From Clostridiales bacterium (GTDB lineage Bacteria; Bacillota; Clostridia; Peptostreptococcales; Anaerovoracaceae), in assembly GCA_015058275.1 (NCBI GenBank), contig SVCQ01000007.1, positions 16,468 to 80,467 of the forward strand: a stretch of DNA of 64,000 bases. The letters are read 5' to 3'. Made by a program: the position numbers and the translations under genes. The notes beneath the pieces are model-generated. The model was given only the letters and a program-made list of their open reading frames with translations, did no database searches and was not told the origin of the DNA. Shown in pieces: positions 61,272-64,000 of this stretch. How positions within the stretch are numbered: position 1 is the first letter of the stretch; every line of letters starts with the position of its first letter.

Positions 61272-63692
61272 ATGAATATTTCCATGAAATTCCTGCAGAG
61301 ATATGTCGATCTTCCTGCAGACCTTACATATGACCAGATAGCTTATGACCTCACCATGAGGACTGTAGAGGTCGAGGAGGTCATTAAAACAGCAGATAAA
61401 TTCCACGACATAGTAGTCGGAGAGATCAAGGAAGTAAAACCTCATCCGAATGCTGATGCGCTAAGGATATGCATGACGGATGTAGGTGAGGGCGAACTCA
61501 AGCAGATCGTGTGCGGAGGATCCAATCTTGTCGAAGGCCACAAGGTCTGCGTCTCCAAGCCTGGCGCCGAAGTCGTATGGCACGGCGAGGGCGAGCCTGT
61601 GCTCATCAAGGAGAGCAAGCTCAGAGGAGAGCCTTCATTCGGCATGATCTGCTCGCCTCTCGAGGTATACCTCGGAGACCTCATTTACAATGAGGACGAG
61701 AGATGGATCGTCGACTTCACAGAGCTCGGTATCGAGTGTAACGTGGGACAGTCCGTGGCTGAGGTCATGGGACTCGATGATGTTATCCTCGAGGTCGACA
61801 ATAAGTCGCTTTCAAACAGACCTGACCTCTGGGGACACTACGGCATCGCAAGAGAGCTTGCCGCTATCTATAAGGTTCCTTTCAAAGAACTCAAAAGCGA
61901 GCTTCCAGAGGGACTTCCTGAGTATCCTGTCGAGATACAGGAGCCTGAGAGATGCAACAGGTTCACAGCGACCAAGATCAATAATGTATGCGTAAAGGAA
62001 TCCCCTGCATGGTTGAAGGCTCTCATCACAAGCGCAGGCATGAGACCTATCAATGCTCTTGTGGATATCACCAACTTCGTCATGCTTGCAGTAGGTTCGC
62101 CTCAGCACGCATATGACAGCACGCACGTAAATGGCGACAGGATAGTCGTAAGACTTGCAGACGAGGGAGAGAAGCTGCTTCTGCTGGACGAAAAAGATCT
62201 TGAGCTTACACATGATCACCTCGTGATCTGCGATGCCGAGAAGCCTCTCAACCTCGCAGGCATCAAGGGCGGAAAGGACGATTCTGTACTTGATACAACA
62301 AATTCTGTCATACTTGAGTGCGCGGTATTCACAGCGCCTGGTATCAGACGTACTACAGCATACTTCAACGAAAAGACCGATGCCGCTCTCAGATACGAGA
62401 AGGGCATTGACACTCAGAGAGCCGATCTCGGCGTCTCGATGGCGCTCGAGCTCTTCAAGGAGATCTATCCTGAATGCGAGATCGCAGCATTCACTGACAA
62501 TTATCCTGTCAGAACTGAGAATGCTGTCATTGACATCACTCAGGACTTCCTCGACAGGAGACTCGGTGAGGTGCTGCCTCAGTCCGAGATTGAGGACATT
62601 CTCACAAGGCTCGGTTATGAGGTGAGCTTTGACGGAATCAAATATCACTGCATCGTTCCTACATGGAGATCGACAGGTGATGTATCCATACATGACGACA
62701 TACTCGGAGACATCGCAAGGCTCATCGGATACGAGTACTTCAAAAAGCAGCCGCTTCCTGTAAAGTTCGACTCTGCCGTACACCAGGTAAAGACAGACCT
62801 CGCAAGGAGCCTCAGAGAGTACCTCGCATTCAGATGCGGCATGAACGAGATCTTTACATATCCGTGGATAGACGAGAAGTACATCCATGCTGCAAGGATC
62901 GATACTGACGATTCCGTCAGACTGGCGACACCGCCGGCTCCGGAGCTCGGCATCCTGAGAAGCTCACTGATCCCGGGCATGCTCGAGTCAATCGAAAAGA
63001 ACCACAGATACTTCAATGAGTTTTCGATGTTCGAGGCCGCCCAGGTATTCGAAAAGGGCGGGTACAGTCCATCATCGCCTGATGAGGTACTGCCTGTACA
63101 TAAGAACCTCCTCACAGGAGTGTTTGCAGGCAGGGACGCCAAGCAGCTCTTCTTCAGAGTCAAGGGCGTGATCGAGGGCATGAGCAGATACTGCCACTTC
63201 GAGGAGCTCAGGTTCGAACAGAAGGAAAAGCCTTGCTGGGCTGATGAAAAGGTTTGGCTCAATGTCACCAGCGGCGGTGAGATCGTAGGGTCCATAGGAC
63301 TTCTCGCTGTATCAGCACTCGCTGATTCCGGCATTAAGTTGATCAGCGCTGCGGCATTCGAGCTCGATACAGACAAGCTCACTCCGTATCCGTCGAGGAC
63401 CAACAAGTTCAAGCATCTGCCGCTCTATCCGCTGGTGGATCAGGACCTCTCGATACTAGTGGATGAGTCTGTAAAGTGGAGCCAGATAGTCGATGCAATC
63501 GGCATGATGGTCAAGGAGCTCAGCTTCGTAGAGGAGTACAGGGGCAAGCAGATCCCTGAGGGCAAGAAGTCGATCATGCTCAGCTACAGGATCGGTAACG
63601 ACGACTCGACCATGACTTCAAAGCAGATCGAAAAGAAGATGAATGCTATCGTCGGTGTCCTAAATAAGAAGGTCGGAGCCGAGCTTCGCTAA
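61272..63692 (+). CDS. pheT: Phenylalanyl-tRNA synthetase beta subunit
   Basis: Beta subunit of PheRS with tRNA-binding and editing domains. 806 residues. EMAP-like domain around 40-150 (HPNADALRICMTDVG, IVCGGSN), B3/B4 editing domain (around 200-400, LVDITNFVMLAVGSPQHAYD), B5 domain (~410-480), class II-like core (REYLAFRCGMNEIFTYPW), and C-terminal ferredoxin-like anticodon-binding domain ending in GVLNKKVGAELR. AGGGGAGG before the ATG. Followed by the structured non-coding stretch at 63714-63886. Confidence 0.97.
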   Translation: MNISMKFLQRYVDLPADLTYDQIAYDLTMRTVEVEEVIKTADKFHDIVVGEIKEVKPHPNADALRICMTDVGEGELKQIVCGGSNLVEGHKVCVSKPGAEVVWHGEGEPVLIKESKLRGEPSFGMICSPLEVYLGDLIYNEDERWIVDFTELGIECNVGQSVAEVMGLDDVILEVDNKSLSNRPDLWGHYGIARELAAIYKVPFKELKSELPEGLPEYPVEIQEPERCNRFTATKINNVCVKESPAWLKALITSAGMRPINALVDITNFVMLAVGSPQHAYDSTHVNGDRIVVRLADEGEKLLLLDEKDLELTHDHLVICDAEKPLNLAGIKGGKDDSVLDTTNSVILECAVFTAPGIRRTTAYFNEKTDAALRYEKGIDTQRADLGVSMALELFKEIYPECEIAAFTDNYPVRTENAVIDITQDFLDRRLGEVLPQSEIEDILTRLGYEVSFDGIKYHCIVPTWRSTGDVSIHDDILGDIARLIGYEYFKKQPLPVKFDSAVHQVKTDLARSLREYLAFRCGMNEIFTYPWIDEKYIHAARIDTDDSVRLATPPAPELGILRSSLIPGMLESIEKNHRYFNEFSMFEAAQVFEKGGYSPSSPDEVLPVHKNLLTGVFAGRDAKQLFFRVKGVIEGMSRYCHFEELRFEQKEKPCWADEKVWLNVTSGGEIVGSIGLLAVSALADSGIKLISAAAFELDTDKLTPYPSRTNKFKHLPLYPLVDQDLSILVDESVKWSQIVDAIGMMVKELSFVEEYRGKQIPEGKKSIMLSYRIGNDDSTMTSKQIEKKMNAIVGVLNKKVGAELR

Positions 63693-63713
63693 TTCAGTCA
63701 AATCAGATTCAAC

Positions 63714-63886
63714 CAGGAGCGAAGCTCCAACAAGCTCGCTTGATTGGAGCGAGCGACGCCGTCAACAGACGCCGAGAGCTTCAGCTCCTGAGGGCGTCGG
63801 TCGGGGATTGTACCCACCACCGACGGTCGAAGATGGAACCCGCCGCCTTCATTGTCATTTAGAGGCGGGGACATTCGGCGTCTGTT
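63714..63886. repeat. Highly structured non-coding element after pheT
   Basis: About 175 bases without a credible gene but with nested inverted repeats: CAGGAGCGAAGCT (63714-63726) with AGCTTCAGCTCCTG (63777-63790, one bulged base); AACAGACGCCGA (63764-63775) with a perfect TCGGCGTCTGTT (63875-63886); CGTCGGT with ACCGACG around GGG...CCC (about 63795-63826); and CCCGCC with GGCGGG (about 63839-63868). The first pair overlaps the second, so alternative foldings are possible. It could be a small palindromic mobile element, a non-coding RNA or a remnant. I know no matching family. Confidence 0.5.
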
Positions 63887-63893
63887 ATAATAA

Positions 63894-63925
63894 ATGAGCA
63901 CTCCTGCGGGAGTGCTCATTTCATT
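63894..63925 (+). terminator. Terminator hairpin after pheT region
   Basis: Perfect 11-pair stem ATGAGCACTCC / GGAGTGCTCAT with a TGCG loop, then TTCATT. It is the likely end of the buk-pheST transcript and the likely target of the downstream intron. Confidence 0.8.
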
Positions 63926-63926
63926 A

Positions 63927-64000
63927 GTATGACGGGCACGCCGTCAATCTGTGGTGAAAGTCCACAAGGGGCGTAGCCAACGACGAACCCCAGAGCGACT
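63927..64000 (+). mobile_element. Probable 5' end of a group IIC intron (cut by window edge)
   Basis: Seven bases after the terminator hairpin, the sequence begins GTATGACGGGC, close to the GUGYG-type 5' end of group II introns. The following bases fold as GACGG-gcac-CCGTC, then GTGG-TGAAAGT-CCAC, the GGTGAAAGTCC hairpin typical of domain I, then GGGGC...GAACCCC. Class C introns characteristically insert right after intrinsic terminators, which fits. The rest, including any reverse transcriptase, is outside the window. Confidence 0.5.

Noticed and set aside
63698..63919. 73-codon minus-strand frame in the structured region after pheT
   Set aside because: Runs through several inverted repeats and a terminator; composition is not protein-like.
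1..64000. CRISPR array, rRNA, prophage or IS transposase
   Set aside because: No regularly spaced direct repeats, rRNA-like blocks, integrase or transposase genes were found; the only mobile candidate is the intron at the right edge.

Overview
The window reads as one contiguous stretch of core chromosome from an anaerobic, Gram-positive-type bacterium of class Clostridia. Reasons are a PolC-type replicative polymerase, the Firmicutes rimP-nusA-ylxR-infB-rbfA order, RnpM/YlxR, two butyrate kinases, FCD-type GntR control and many TTG starts. Base composition is moderately GC-rich by eye, with heavy AGG/AGA arginine use. I lean towards a butyrate-type Eubacteriales lineage (an Anaerovoracaceae/Family XIII-like organism would fit) but cannot fix the genus. 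Almost every gene lies on the + strand, as expected on a leading-strand replichore arm. No tRNA, rRNA or CRISPR array was seen.

Layout. 1-9259: uppS (cut by the window edge), an AI-2E-family permease, cdsA, dxr, rseP, ispG and polC (lipid carrier, phospholipid and MEP isoprenoid synthesis, then replication). 9266-16424: accessory block with a small antisense-oriented gene, butyrate kinase 1, a zinc/cadmium operon (SmtB-like sensor, free-standing HMA protein, P1B-ATPase) and a class A penicillin-binding protein. 16430-29109: translation and RNA operon rimP-nusA-ylxR-infB-rbfA-nrnA-truB-ribF, then rpsO, pnp and ppk1. 29178-31076: a small membrane protein and a diguanylate cyclase on divergent promoters. 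31307-48312: ileS, rlmN, plsX, rnc, smc, ftsY, der, plsY, gpsA, miaB, cls and a site-2-type protease. 48368-53653: gntR (minus strand), then nth-sbcD-sbcC. 53774-57184: gap-pgk-tpiA-secG. 57225-63692: a membrane-pyrophosphatase homologue that has lost its catalytic residues, butyrate kinase 2, pheS and pheT. 63693-64000: a highly structured non-coding stretch, a terminator hairpin and what looks like the 5' end of a group IIC intron running off the window.

How it fits together. cdsA, plsX, plsY, gpsA and cls cover much of phospholipid synthesis. dxr, ispG and uppS link the MEP pathway to the cell-wall lipid carrier used by the penicillin-binding protein. The two butyrate kinases and gap-pgk-tpiA point to substrate-level phosphorylation during fermentation.

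Most notable points: (1) a short M-PPase homologue (57225-59027) with the pyrophosphate/metal-binding acids replaced or deleted; (2) a PolC from which the DnaQ-like proofreading exonuclease is cleanly missing; (3) an IleRS whose HIGH signature reads GIHH, as in reported hyper-mupirocin-resistant type 2 enzymes; (4) a strong promoter placed so that the diguanylate cyclase mRNA would be leaderless; (5) concentric palindromes over the promoter of the metal operon; (6) a terminator 6 bases ahead of the second butyrate kinase start with an overlapping alternative hairpin; (7) a group IIC intron candidate directly after a terminator at the right edge.
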